Source: Nitrospinae bacterium bin107
GTDB lineage: Bacteria; UBA8248
Length of the DNA stretch: 64,000 nt
NCBI GenBank assembly: GCA_002238965.1
Contig: MPNJ01000019.1
Coordinates: 1-64,000 of the forward strand
Direction: 5' to 3'
Part shown: in pieces, positions 1 to 7,216 of the stretch
How positions within the stretch are numbered: the first letter of the stretch is position 1
How the letters are laid out: each line of letters starts with the position of its first letter
The notes under the pieces: generated by a model
Seen by the model: only the letters and a program-made list of their open reading frames with translations
Told to the model about the DNA's origin: nothing
The model's database searches: none
Translations under genes and position numbers: made by a program

Positions 1-67
1 GGCGGCGGAAGGGCGTCGGGGAGAGGACGTTCCCCCGCTTCGTGCAAATCATCCAATACAGGGAGAC

Positions 68-412
68 TCACGAGATGCGAAAACCCAAACCACCGGCGAG
101 CACCTTCCTCACCCATCTCCTCAGTCGAGGCCTGGCCGATGAGCGATACGCCGTGGAGCGCTTCCGCTCCACGATGGATGGAGAGATCCGCCCCGTGCCC
201 GCCGGGGAGAGCGGGGGGCGCAAGAAGAAACACGCTACGGCCTCGCGGAAAGCCGTGCGCGAGATGCGGCCCGCGCTCTCCCCGGCGGGCAGGGGCTTGA
301 GCTCACCTCCGCCCGAGGATCTGTAGCGCCGCACCTCGTATCGCTCGTCCGCCAGGCCCTGGCCGAGGAGATGGGTGAGGAAGGTGCTCGCCGGTGGTTT
401 TGGTTTCCGCAT
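68..412 (-). CDS. Possible small protein encoded by the right palindrome arm
   Basis: A 114-aa reading frame starts at the ATG complementary to 410-412. It mirrors the plus-strand frame: the first ~48 residues share MRKPKPPASTFLTHLL, GLADERY and PAGES with it. The C-terminal part is antisense to the left arm and probably meaningless. Unrecognised family; low confidence that it is expressed. Confidence 0.22.
   Translation of the reverse strand: MRKPKPPASTFLTHLLGQGLADERYEVRRYRSSGGGELKPLPAGESAGRISRTAFREAVACFFLRPPLSPAGTGRISPSIVERKRSTAYRSSARPRLRRWVRKVLAGGLGFRIS
75..326 (+). CDS. Possible small protein encoded by the left palindrome arm
   Basis: An 83-aa reading frame starts at the ATG at 75. Only the first ~48 residues, to the PAGES motif, have a counterpart in the opposite arm; beyond the palindrome centre the frame reads antisense to the other copy. 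No clear ribosome-binding site and no family I recognise. The amino-acid-level conservation between the arms is the only sign of coding. Could equally be a non-coding repeat that happens to stay open. Confidence 0.25.
   Translation: MRKPKPPASTFLTHLLSRGLADERYAVERFRSTMDGEIRPVPAGESGGRKKKHATASRKAVREMRPALSPAGRGLSSPPPEDL
75..412. repeat. Large imperfect palindrome (two inverted arms)
   Basis: Position x pairs with position 487-x across the whole interval, so the palindrome has no spacer. The outer arms (about 75-120 against 367-412) and an inner block (about 197-217 against 270-290) match closely. The 120-180 segment is more diverged. Read inwards, each arm encodes a related peptide beginning MRKPKPPASTF and running through LADERY and PAGES. 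Many arm differences are silent or conservative, so the arms look like two diverged copies of one short coding sequence placed tail to tail. Confidence 0.8.
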
Positions 413-1969
413 CGCGCGCCTCCTTTGGTGGGTGGATGATGGCGGCGGAAGCTGGTCTCGACCGGACAGGGAGAGACTCCCTCCCGGACCCCTTCCGCCG
501 CCCCCTCCCGGTCAGGCTCCGCCTCTTGAGGATGCGAGGTGAGTCGGGGACATAGCGCGTGTTTGGCATGTTGCAATAAGGGATGGTTAGCTATAAGCAC
601 AGCGGGCGCGAGGACGAAATAAAACAAGGCATGACGATGGAAGACTCCTATCGCACCAGGGGAGGCTGAAAAGCCGAGTCCGCGAGCGGCTCGCCTCGGT
701 GCCACTGTATCTGGTAGGCATGGGTGCTAGCGTGCCTGGAAGATTTGCGAATCGGCCAGACATGGCATGGAATCTAGGTCGAAATAGGAGAGTTCATCAG
801 ACCGGAAATGGCCCTGCGATGCATGATAAAGGGAGCAGACGTCAAAGTGCCCCCTTTTTCATCTACCGTCTAGATGGTTCTTTCTATGAAAAATGTAATT
901 CACGCGTTTTTCGATTGATCACTCCTGTGTATTCGAAACAGCGTTCTACGTACTCTGATAACGTGTCCTTGAATCGAAAGCGCAGAGGCAGTCCATGATA
1001 TGCGCATTCAGGATGCGCACACAGGAGGGCATTGGTGGTTTGATGATGTCGAGCCGCCCCGGAAATCGGAGCAAGCGGCGGCGAGATGACCTCGCTTCGA
1101 AAGACGTACGGATGAACCGCTTGAGTCTGGTACGGGATTGCTTCCGGGTGTTCGAGCGTCCTGACACCCTCCCTGGGAATAGGGCTCCGCTACGACGACA
1201 GTGATGCGGAGACGGACGGACAGCCTCGCCGTTCTGAAAGGACGCGCCGATACTGCACAGCAAGCTGTCAGGAAAAGCGACACCGATATTAGGGCTGTCA
1301 GACAGGGGGAACGGACCTGCGCCTGTCATACTCTATTGCGCAGTCTATACGGACGACATTGCATTTGTCGGATGTTCGATGCCATCACGAGGCAGACGCA
1401 GGACCTCCGGAGCATTGTGTTCTCATGCCAACAGAAGACTTTTCGCGATCTTGGAGGCCGGGCATTGAGATTGGGCCAGTTGGTTTGAAAACCGGGTTGG
1501 TATGAAGAATTAAACACGTGTTATCCGGTTAACGGCCACGAAACCACTAGCTATCAATAGTACTGAAAGCGGGTTCCGTGCTATCGTCAACTAGGTGCCG
1601 GAAACATTAACAGTGTCCCGTGAAGTGGGGGCGTAGCCGAGTAATGGCCTGTATCTGTAGATAGCTCAAGTGCTTGCGATTCATCAGCAACACTTCTCCG
1701 AGTCCCAGGGTTCAGGTTGCGATCGGGTGGTGAGGGGAGTGAATTCGTAAATTGAGCAGTGTGGCCCGTGCCAAGATGTGTCGCTACGTAAGCTGAAGAT
1801 GAGTAAGTTGCCGGCTCGGACTTGCACCTGAAAGCACCCAACGGTTTCCTCTAGCGGGGTAGACTTGCTGGAAGCCAAACAACCGAAGGTACTAGTGGTC
1901 GCAGGCGGCCCGGCGGTTCTTGTGCCGGGTCCGAACCGGTCGGGGACACGGGCAGATCGATGCTTCTGA
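413..1969. other. Gene-free stretch
   Basis: No reading frame here has a credible start, ribosome-binding site or recognisable protein. I see no tRNA, repeat or riboswitch. Base composition is more even than in the housekeeping part of the window. It is probably eroded accessory DNA between the palindrome and the toxin-antitoxin module. Confidence 0.5.
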
Positions 1970-2006
1970 TTTTGCACTTGACATAGTAGTGCAAAATGCA
2001 TCACAT
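1970..2006 (+). promoter_or_regulatory. Promoter with palindromic operator upstream of the toxin-antitoxin pair
   Basis: A perfect 9-bp inverted repeat, TTTTGCACT at 1970-1978 and AGTGCAAAA at 1988-1996, overlaps a consensus -35 box TTGACA at 1978-1983. A weak -10 candidate (TCACAT, 2001-2006) lies 17 bp downstream. The antitoxin starts 24 bp further on. Ribbon-helix-helix antitoxins usually repress their own operon by binding such palindromes, so autorepression is the likely use (inference). Confidence 0.6.
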
Positions 2007-2029
2007 TAGTCTTTGTGAAAGGGGCGGCC

Positions 2030-2338
2030 ATGTTAAACTTCGACATACCATCAAGTTCTACTACCAAACAGACCAGAACCACGCAGGTACGTCACGATGA
2101 TCGACTGGCGACCCTGATCGAGCGTGCTGCACTGTCGTTAGCTGTGCATAAGTCGGTTTTCCTGCGCTCAGCGATTGAGCGCGAGGCATTACATGTGATT
2201 GAAGCGCAGTCCCGACATGTCCTGACGCCGGAGGATGCTGAGCAGTTCGCTGCGGCCCTCGATACTCCTCCCGCTCCGACCCCGCGCGCTCAAGAAGCGG
2301 CACGAAACTATCGCGCGCGCGTGGTTCATGCCGACTGA
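2030..2338 (+). CDS. DUF1778-type ribbon-helix-helix antitoxin
   Basis: 102 aa. The N-terminal third (RLATLIERAALSLAVHKSVF) fits a ribbon-helix-helix DNA-binding fold. The C-terminal part carries the LTPEDAEQFAAALDTPPAPT segment typical of DUF1778 antitoxins, which wraps around the partner acetyltransferase. The ATG at 2030 is chosen over an in-frame GTG at 2015 because AAAGGGG sits 6-8 nt upstream of it. It overlaps the downstream toxin gene by 11 bp, so the two are translationally coupled. By family, it neutralises the toxin and represses the operon. Recognition of the family is good; the specific subtype is not assigned. Confidence 0.85.
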   Translation: MLNFDIPSSSTTKQTRTTQVRHDDRLATLIERAALSLAVHKSVFLRSAIEREALHVIEAQSRHVLTPEDAEQFAAALDTPPAPTPRAQEAARNYRARVVHAD

Positions 2339-2873
2339 AACACCTGCCCTTAGAATCGAATCTTTTGATCCAGCAAGGCATGACCGCGTCGGTTTCGATT
2401 GCGGTGTCGCTCGTCTGAACAACTACCTCAAGCTGAGCGCAAAGAAGCAACAGAAAGACGACATGACCCGCGTCTATGTCGTCGTCGAAGAGGGGAGCAC
2501 GCGCATCCTCGGTTACCATGCGATCAACGTGGGTAAGATGAACGTGGACGAGCTCGAACATCGACCGCGCGGGACACCGAAGCATGGAGAGATCCCGGTG
2601 CTGTTCCTGGGGCAGGTCGCAGTGGACAAGTCGTCACAAGGTACAGGTCTCGGCGGCATCCTCATGCACCATGTCTTCGAAAAAGCATGCAAGGTTTCCG
2701 AACTGGCCGGTTGCCATGCAATCATCCTTGATATCATCTCGGATGGAGGGGAAGAAGCGCTTGCGCATCGTAGAGCGTGGTACGAAAACTTCGGTTTCAC
2801 ATCCTTCTCCAGCAATCCTGCACGCATGTTCCTTGTGATGAAACAGGTCCGCGCGGTGATTCGGGCAAAGTGA
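2328..2873 (+). CDS. GNAT-fold acetyltransferase toxin (TacT/AtaT type)
   Basis: 181 aa with a GNAT fold. The acetyl-CoA loop is visible as SSQGTGLGG, preceded by the strand FLGQVAVD, and the C-terminal WYENFGF motif carries the usual catalytic tyrosine region. Toxins of this group acetylate the amino group of aminoacyl-tRNAs and block translation. Pairing with a DUF1778 antitoxin, an 11-bp gene overlap and a shared promoter support this role rather than a generic acetyltransferase. Start ATG at 2328 gives the family's usual N-terminus (ALRIESFDPARHDR). The target tRNA cannot be read from sequence. Confidence 0.85.
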   Translation: MPTETPALRIESFDPARHDRVGFDCGVARLNNYLKLSAKKQQKDDMTRVYVVVEEGSTRILGYHAINVGKMNVDELEHRPRGTPKHGEIPVLFLGQVAVDKSSQGTGLGGILMHHVFEKACKVSELAGCHAIILDIISDGGEEALAHRRAWYENFGFTSFSSNPARMFLVMKQVRAVIRAK

Positions 2874-3087
2874 CGGGAGGCGACCGCTTCGTCTTTCGCT
2901 GGTTCGGCTGGCCTGAATCGGGGACGTAAGTTGCCAGGGAGTTGAAACCCGAGAGAATCGGCATCAAGATGAGCAAAAGAAAGCTAAAAATCCTCATTCC
3001 CTTCAGCTTCCATGGATTTCAGGACAATAGCCTCCGAAATCAATTCACGATGAGGGGGGCAGGGCTTGGAGCGTTCCAAGACCGGCA

Positions 3088-3852
3088 ATGAAGAGCACGA
3101 TGTCGACAGGGTTACTTGAACTTGATCGGCCCAAGGCATGGCCACCAGAGTTGTGTGCATTTCTTGGTAAGCATTACGATTTGTTCCTTGGGTGGGAGAC
3201 CAGACAAAATAACCTCTCCGCTCCCGCGTATGATGGTGCCCTACGAGGTTTGATGGATATCTTACAACCGTATGTGATCCTGGGTTGGCATTGTACGCGG
3301 CTCACAGTTGCAGAGGCAGACGATATCTTGCGTAGTGGCATGCAAATGCCCGATGCCGCCATGCTGGCGCGCCGCATCGATGCTCTTGTGGAGTCCAACG
3401 AATTCGCACCTGATCTCGCATGTCTACTCAAGTCCAAGAATCAATCGGATGAGATAAACCGTGCCGGAATGGTCTGGTTCTGCTTTTTTCCGCCGAGGAA
3501 GGCGGGAGAGGGGGGAATCGAACGGTTCTTCCGCTACTGGGGAGGTGAGGCTCTTTACAATTCTCACGAGGATGATCCAGTTACGTCACCCGCTATCCGC
3601 GTGATAGGGACACCGTGCATCGTCGAATCCGACGTGCCGGTCTCGTCACTTGTGAGACACGAACGTCTTGCTCTCAATATCGTCCGTCGATTCCTGGCCA
3701 GCCGAGACCACCGCATGACAGAGTCAACTGACTACGAGGATCGAATAGTGCGACCGTTAACGGCTACGAATGTTCGTCGCGTGATTCGCTTTCCTGATCC
3801 GGATTTCTTTGCCCTCACGGGGTGCGCAGAGTGGCGTAGGCTGCTTGCATAA
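3088..3852 (+). CDS. Conserved hypothetical protein, 254 aa
   Basis: Soluble-looking 254-aa protein without signal peptide or membrane segment. Notable stretches are ILGWHCTRLT near residue 65, MVWFCFFPPRKAGEGGIERF near residue 130, and RYWGGEALYN followed by IGTPCIVE. The pattern of an early histidine-containing strand and a later WGGEALY motif vaguely recalls RES/ADP-ribosyltransferase-like folds, but I cannot confirm that. ATG at 3100 is an alternative start. It sits alone between a toxin-antitoxin pair and a transposon, so it may be accessory cargo. Function unknown. Confidence 0.6.
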   Translation: MKSTMSTGLLELDRPKAWPPELCAFLGKHYDLFLGWETRQNNLSAPAYDGALRGLMDILQPYVILGWHCTRLTVAEADDILRSGMQMPDAAMLARRIDALVESNEFAPDLACLLKSKNQSDEINRAGMVWFCFFPPRKAGEGGIERFFRYWGGEALYNSHEDDPVTSPAIRVIGTPCIVESDVPVSSLVRHERLALNIVRRFLASRDHRMTESTDYEDRIVRPLTATNVRRVIRFPDPDFFALTGCAEWRRLLA

Positions 3853-3904
3853 GCTGAGATACCTTCATGCTGGAAGGGTTTGCGTTTCGATGAGCTTGTT
3901 GATC

Positions 3905-3912
3905 ATTTTTTT
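3905..3912. repeat. Target-site duplication, left copy
   Basis: The 8 bp ATTTTTTT directly precede the left terminal inverted repeat. They are repeated exactly at 6871-6878, after the right terminal repeat. Eight-bp AT-rich duplications are characteristic of IS1595-family insertions. Confidence 0.85.
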
Positions 3913-3934
3913 GGGAATTATATACTTGGGTTGA
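3913..3934 (+). repeat. Left terminal inverted repeat of the IS1595 transposon
   Basis: This 22-bp repeat begins GGGAATTATATACTT and ends GGTTGA. It matches the reverse complement of 6849-6870 at 21 of 22 positions. The transposase promoter -35 box overlaps its inner end. Confidence 0.88.
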
Positions 3935-3959
3935 CGAATCCCCCTGAATGCTTTATATT
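3931..3959 (+). promoter_or_regulatory. Transposase promoter
   Basis: TTGACG at 3931-3936 and TATATT at 3954-3959 are separated by 17 bp, a near-consensus sigma-70 promoter. The -35 overlaps the inner edge of the left terminal repeat, so transposase binding to the end could repress its own transcription (inference). The start codon lies 26 bp beyond the -10. Confidence 0.65.
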
Positions 3960-3985
3960 GCAGGCATACATGGGGGAGGATCAAC

Positions 3986-4948
3986 ATGACACAGAAGGCA
4001 CCCGGCAAGGCGTATCGAAAAGGCATCACGATCATCGAATTGGCGCAGATGTTCCCGAACGAGGAAGCGGCTCGCAAGTGGTTCGAGGAAATCATCTGGC
4101 CGGACGGGTTGAGGTATTGCCCCGAATGCGCGAGCGTCGATACGCACGAATGCTCGCACGCGAAGATGCCGTACAGGTGCCGGGACTGCAAGAAATATTT
4201 CAGCGTCAAGACCGGAACCGTCATGGCGGGTTCCCCCGTTCCTCTCCTGAAATGGCTTTATGCGATATACCTTGACGTTACGTCGCTCAAGGGTGTTTCG
4301 AGCATGAAGCTCCACAGGGACATAGGCGTTACACAAAAGACCGCGTGGCACATGCAGCAACGCATCCGCGAGGCGTTCAGGGAAGAAGGCGGCCCGTTCG
4401 CCGGTCCGGTCGAGATCGACGAAACGTACGTGGGCGGTTTAGAAAAGAACAAGCACAGCGACAAGCGCCATAAGGCTGGGCGCGGTGGGACCGGTAAGGA
4501 TATCGTGGTCGGCATCAAGGACAGGGCAACGAACGAAATCCGCGCCAAGGTGATACCCAACACCAAAAAGGAAACGCTCCACGCATTCATTCACGAGAAC
4601 GTGGTCGATGGGGCTGAGAAATTCACGGAAGAAAATCGATCGTATCGAGGACTCGACAACCACAAGGCCGTGAATCACAGCCTCGGCAAGTGGGTCGATC
4701 AGATGACCCATACGAACGGACTCGAATCTTTCTGGGCGATGTTCAAGAAAGGCTTTCACGGAACATTCCACCGCATGAGTCCGGCGCACCTTCACCGCTA
4801 CATCACGGAATTTGCCGGACGCCATAACCTGCGCCCGCTCGACACGATTGACCAGATGAAACGGCTTGCCGAAGGAATGCGCGGAAAGCGACTCACGTAT
4901 CGGAACTTGACGAAAAAACCACCGAAAACAGGATTACGTCCTGTCTGA
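3986..4948 (+). CDS. IS1595-family (ISXO2-like) transposase
   Basis: 320 aa, normal length for the family. Residues ~42-70 form a zinc-ribbon (CPEC at 45-48, CRDC at 65-68). The DDE core begins at VEIDETYVGG (D145) and ends with NGLESFWAMFKKG (E247), followed by the conserved HRYITEFAGRHN. The position of the second acidic residue reads FTEENRSYRG, giving glutamate (E215) where aspartate is usual. This could weaken catalysis. GGAGG 8 nt before the ATG supports the start. It is convergent with the passenger gene ending at 4954. Confidence 0.93.
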   Translation: MTQKAPGKAYRKGITIIELAQMFPNEEAARKWFEEIIWPDGLRYCPECASVDTHECSHAKMPYRCRDCKKYFSVKTGTVMAGSPVPLLKWLYAIYLDVTSLKGVSSMKLHRDIGVTQKTAWHMQQRIREAFREEGGPFAGPVEIDETYVGGLEKNKHSDKRHKAGRGGTGKDIVVGIKDRATNEIRAKVIPNTKKETLHAFIHENVVDGAEKFTEENRSYRGLDNHKAVNHSLGKWVDQMTHTNGLESFWAMFKKGFHGTFHRMSPAHLHRYITEFAGRHNLRPLDTIDQMKRLAEGMRGKRLTYRNLTKKPPKTGLRPV

Positions 4949-4953
4949 AAGAT

Positions 4954-5190
4954 TCAATACAACAACCTGAATATGCCTACCGTAATGGCGGCGGCAATGC
5001 CCATCCCACCCAGGACGCCACCGAGAACCCATACCTTCACTTTCTGAATATCCTCTTTGGTGGCTAAATATTGAATGTGCGTCTCTAGCGAGGAAAGCCT
5101 TCTCTCAAAATTACTTCCCCCGCCTCCTCTGCCATCATCTTCGGAATCCGGTGGGTCTGGGACGAGGCTTAGTTGCGACCCACTGCTCAT
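4954..5190 (-). CDS. Passenger gene: small single-pass membrane protein
   Basis: 78 aa. A charged, glycine-rich N-terminus is followed by a short helix (RRLSSLETHIQYLATKEDIQ) and a C-terminal hydrophobic segment around residues 52-75 (VWVLGGVLGGMGIAAAITVG). This resembles holin-partner or C-tail-anchored small proteins. The start at 5190 overlaps the stop of the upstream gene in an ATGA arrangement, so the two are translationally coupled. I recall similar two-gene pairs in other proteobacterial accessory regions, but no function is established. It lies inside the transposon. Confidence 0.7.
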   Translation of the reverse strand: MSSGSQLSLVPDPPDSEDDGRGGGGSNFERRLSSLETHIQYLATKEDIQKVKVWVLGGVLGGMGIAAAITVGIFRLLY

Positions 5191-5468
5191 GACATCTTCT
5201 CCACTTCCCTGAACCAATCCCACAGCGATCTTGAGGTGTATCCAGAGTATGTGTAGCCATCCATCTTAAGAACAAACCCAGAAGAATCAGGGATACGATT
5301 CTCTCCTTTAAGCCCCACTAAAACAGCAAGGTTTTCTGCGATACCATCGGTATGTACAAAATAGAGGGTATCGTTATAGCGATAAAAACCCTTTAAGTTT
5401 CTTTCAATCAAATTCTCAACGCTTTGATTTGGAGTAGTTAAAGCTATGGCGAAAACATTTGTGGGCAT
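5187..5468 (-). CDS. Passenger gene: conserved hypothetical protein, 93 aa
   Basis: 93 aa, soluble, begins MPTNVFAIALTTPNQSVENL. Later blocks include RYNDTLYFVHTD, PDSSGFVLKM and YSGYTSRSLWDWF. It looks like a compact alpha/beta domain, and homologous-looking proteins of the same length are familiar from many genomes without assigned role. It is the first gene of a two-gene unit coupled by ATGA to the membrane protein gene. A soluble sensor/effector with a membrane partner is a reasonable but untested picture. Transcribed towards the transposase gene. Confidence 0.75.
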   Translation of the reverse strand: MPTNVFAIALTTPNQSVENLIERNLKGFYRYNDTLYFVHTDGIAENLAVLVGLKGENRIPDSSGFVLKMDGYTYSGYTSRSLWDWFREVEKMS

Positions 5469-5602
5469 AAATCACCTTGTATTTGCAATGAATCCTATAT
5501 ACTTCTCATCCATCCTACCATAAATCATATGAACGTGAGACACGATATCCCCTCAATGTCCATCGTTTCGTCCATCCTTTCTTGGGTTTGATCACAAAAA
5601 TA

Positions 5603-5630
5603 CGGCGCTGGCTCACGATGCCCAGCGCCG
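5603..5630. terminator. Hairpin, possible terminator inside the transposon
   Basis: A 9-bp stem, CGGCGCTGG at 5603-5611 paired with CCAGCGCCG at 5622-5630, encloses a 10-nt loop. On the minus strand it is followed by TATTTTTG, a short U-run. It separates the minus-strand passenger pair from the plus-strand passenger genes. Confidence 0.45.
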
Positions 5631-5783
5631 CTTTCCGTTCCGCTACGAACGTCCGGTTATCCAGTTAAGGCTGTTGTATTAATCGAGAGACCCGACTGCG
5701 AGGATGTCGGATACTCTGCGCAGCGATGATGATGTAGAATATGTGGGCATTTCCCGAATATGTCAAGCATGCACAAAAAAGGG

Positions 5784-5813
5784 TTGACACTACTTGAGAC
5801 TACTTGAGATAAT
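5784..5813 (+). promoter_or_regulatory. Promoter with direct-repeat operator before the coiled-coil passenger gene
   Basis: A perfect -35 TTGACA (5784-5789) and a good -10 GATAAT (5808-5813) are 18 bp apart. The spacer is almost exactly two copies of CTACTTGAGA (5790-5799 and 5800-5809), one helical turn apart. This arrangement suggests a regulator binding on one face of the DNA between the promoter boxes. Confidence 0.6.
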
Positions 5814-5843
5814 TGCTTGGCTCGCCCAGGAGGAAGTGGATTC

Positions 5844-6101
5844 ATGGATGCCGAACTCAAATCATACCTAGAAGCTATGGAATCGCGGTTACATCAGCAC
5901 TTCAATGTGGCTGGCGAGCGGTTCAATAAGTTCGAAAAACGTTTTAATGGGTTGGAGTCTCGATTCAATGAATTTGAATCGCGGTTCAATGAGTTGGAAT
6001 CGCGCATAAACCAGCGCTTCGAAAAGATGGATGCGCGCTTCGATGCGATGGAGTCCAAGATGAATACTCGATTCGAGGTCATGAGCAGAGCGATAAGATA
6101 G
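5844..6101 (+). CDS. Passenger gene: small coiled-coil protein with heptad repeats
   Basis: 85 aa, almost entirely coiled coil. Seven-residue units such as RFNGLES, RFNEFES, RFNELES and RINQRFE repeat, followed by RFDAMES and RFEVMSR. The ATG at 5844 is preceded by AGGAGG at 5828-5833. A strong promoter with a direct-repeat spacer drives it. Such proteins are common in phage and transposon cargo and often act as oligomerising partners, but no function is known here. The internal heptad repeats at DNA level suggest growth by duplication. Confidence 0.7.
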   Translation: MDAELKSYLEAMESRLHQHFNVAGERFNKFEKRFNGLESRFNEFESRFNELESRINQRFEKMDARFDAMESKMNTRFEVMSRAIR

Positions 6102-6162
6102 AACCACCAAGAAGTATTGGGCCATATCAGGGAATTGAAATTAGAAAAATTGGAAAAATGAA

Positions 6163-6339
6163 ATGGGCCTTGAGATATGGACGACAGAAAAGCAATTTGA
6201 AGAAGCGAAGATACAACTAGGGAGCGCCGTCGATATCATATTCGATTTACTGCCTGAACCACCGCCCAAACCAAAGATGGAAGATCGTGAATCCGTCAGA
6301 GAATTCATTGAAACGGCACGGCAAATGAGCAACATATAA
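6163..6339 (+). CDS. Passenger gene: 58-aa hypothetical protein
   Basis: ATG at 6163, stop TAA at 6337-6339. The product is acidic and helical (MGLEIWTTEKQFEEAKIQLG, then IIFDLLPEPPPKPKMEDRES). Composition is protein-like, with no hydrophobic segment. There is no strong ribosome-binding site, and translation may depend on the gene 61 bp upstream. A further start codon overlaps its stop (6339) but reads only eight codons. Unrecognised. Confidence 0.5.
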   Translation: MGLEIWTTEKQFEEAKIQLGSAVDIIFDLLPEPPPKPKMEDRESVREFIETARQMSNI

Positions 6340-6480
6340 TGGCTAAAGGACCGAACGGACAATGAATGTCGTCGCCCCGTCCGTCCTCTTGAATCGTTTG
6401 GTCGCGAGCAGGAGCGAATGTGGTCCCTTCCACCCACGGGCGGGGCGGCGCTCAATGAGGAGAGGAGGACGTAGATTCAG

Positions 6481-6687
6481 ATGATTGCCTTCGAACCCAT
6501 CCCGGTCGGCCAGATTTTATTGAGTCTGCCGATGCCGATAGCGGTCGGCATCGGCATCTACAAGATGGTGCAGGCGAATAACCAGAAGGCCGACACGGGA
6601 AACGAAATCCTTGATGCTTTGCGCGAATCCGTACAAGGCTTACGGGAAGCCAATCTGGCGCTCGCGAAGGTGCTACAAGAGAAATAG
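6481..6687 (+). CDS. Passenger gene: 68-aa protein with N-terminal membrane segment
   Basis: 68 aa. The N-terminal half is hydrophobic (VGQILLSLPMPIAVGIGIYK, one likely membrane span). The C-terminal half is a predicted helix (ILDALRESVQGLREANLALA). The start follows GGAGAGGAGG by about 11 nt. A membrane anchor plus helix matches the style of the other small passengers. Function unknown. Confidence 0.6.
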   Translation: MIAFEPIPVGQILLSLPMPIAVGIGIYKMVQANNQKADTGNEILDALRESVQGLREANLALAKVLQEK

Positions 6688-6710
6688 GAAATTCTAAGGG
6701 AGGAATCGTG

Positions 6711-6830
6711 ATGGTTGACAATAAATCAAAGCAATCCGAGAAGAAAGAACCGATAAAGGCCGATTACAAGGGTGCAACGCCCCGGCAGGTAGCGAAATCC
6801 GTTCTGACGTACAGGCCCAAGGCCGTATAA
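6711..6830 (+). CDS. Passenger gene: 39-aa basic peptide
   Basis: ATG at 6711 with AGGGAGG eight nt upstream; stop TAA at 6828-6830. The product is lysine-rich and hydrophilic (MVDNKSKQSEKKEPIKADYK, ending TYRPKAV). It lies 23 bp after the preceding gene and ends 18 bp before the right terminal inverted repeat, so it is the last cargo gene. Strong ribosome-binding site but no recognised family. Confidence 0.5.
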   Translation: MVDNKSKQSEKKEPIKADYKGATPRQVAKSVLTYRPKAV

Positions 6831-6848
6831 ATCCATCTTGAATACCTA

Positions 6849-6870
6849 TCAACCTAAGTATATAATTCCC
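6849..6870 (-). repeat. Right terminal inverted repeat of the IS1595 transposon
   Basis: Reverse complement matches 3913-3934 at 21 of 22 positions; the single difference is in the ACTTAGG against ACTTGGG portion. It is followed immediately by the duplicated target ATTTTTTT. Confidence 0.88.
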
Positions 6871-6878
6871 ATTTTTTT
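6871..6878. repeat. Target-site duplication, right copy
   Basis: ATTTTTTT, identical to 3905-3912 on the other side of the element. Confidence 0.85.
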
Positions 6879-6884
6879 AGGCCG

Positions 6885-7022
6885 TCACCGCCCCGATGCG
6901 CTTTGAGTTTCCATCGACATCGCATCCTGAAGATACTGCATGCTCGGATCCGCGGCTTCGCTCAAGACTTTCGCCTCCCGGATGAGCAAGCGTCTGCGTG
7001 TACTGCGCGCAGACTCATGCAT
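6885..7022 (-). CDS. Possible 45-aa gene or gene fragment
   Basis: A minus-strand frame whose C-terminal half looks protein-like (LLIREAKVLSEAADPSMQYL, then QDAMSMETQSASGR). It ends just outside the transposon's right duplication. No ribosome-binding site is evident. It may be a remnant of a gene that was present before the upstream region eroded. Confidence 0.2.
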   Translation of the reverse strand: MHESARSTRRRLLIREAKVLSEAADPSMQYLQDAMSMETQSASGR

Positions 7023-7216
7023 TGCACCTACGCTTCCAGTTCTTCATTGCAGCTCATGTCTGCCTCCTACGGTCGGGCGGACTCCGGGGGAACACCGTCT
7101 ATGTACTGGGCTTTCGACGTCGTGCCCGATTCCTTCTTTACTGGAATTGCACGTCTGAGCGTCAAGCCGGACATGACGGGTTGCATTCCGAACGGTATTA
7201 CCGTACATATGGTTGC

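Larger units (their letters stand above)
3913..6870. mobile_element. Complete IS1595-family transposon with passenger genes (2,958 bp)
   Basis: The element is bounded by 22-bp terminal inverted repeats (3913-3934 and 6849-6870, one mismatch). Flanking 8-bp direct repeats ATTTTTTT lie at 3905-3912 and 6871-6878. It contains an IS1595/ISXO2-type transposase at the left end and about six small genes to its right, which are not needed for transposition as far as known. Typical simple IS1595 elements are near 1 kb, so about 1.9 kb is cargo. Intact duplications and near-identical ends suggest a fairly recent insertion. Removing it restores a continuous AT-rich site between 3904 and 6879. Confidence 0.88.

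Noticed and set aside
946-1517. Short overlapping frames of 60-130 codons on both strands
   Set aside because: No ribosome-binding sites, no coherent protein features and no recognisable family; treated as random open frames.
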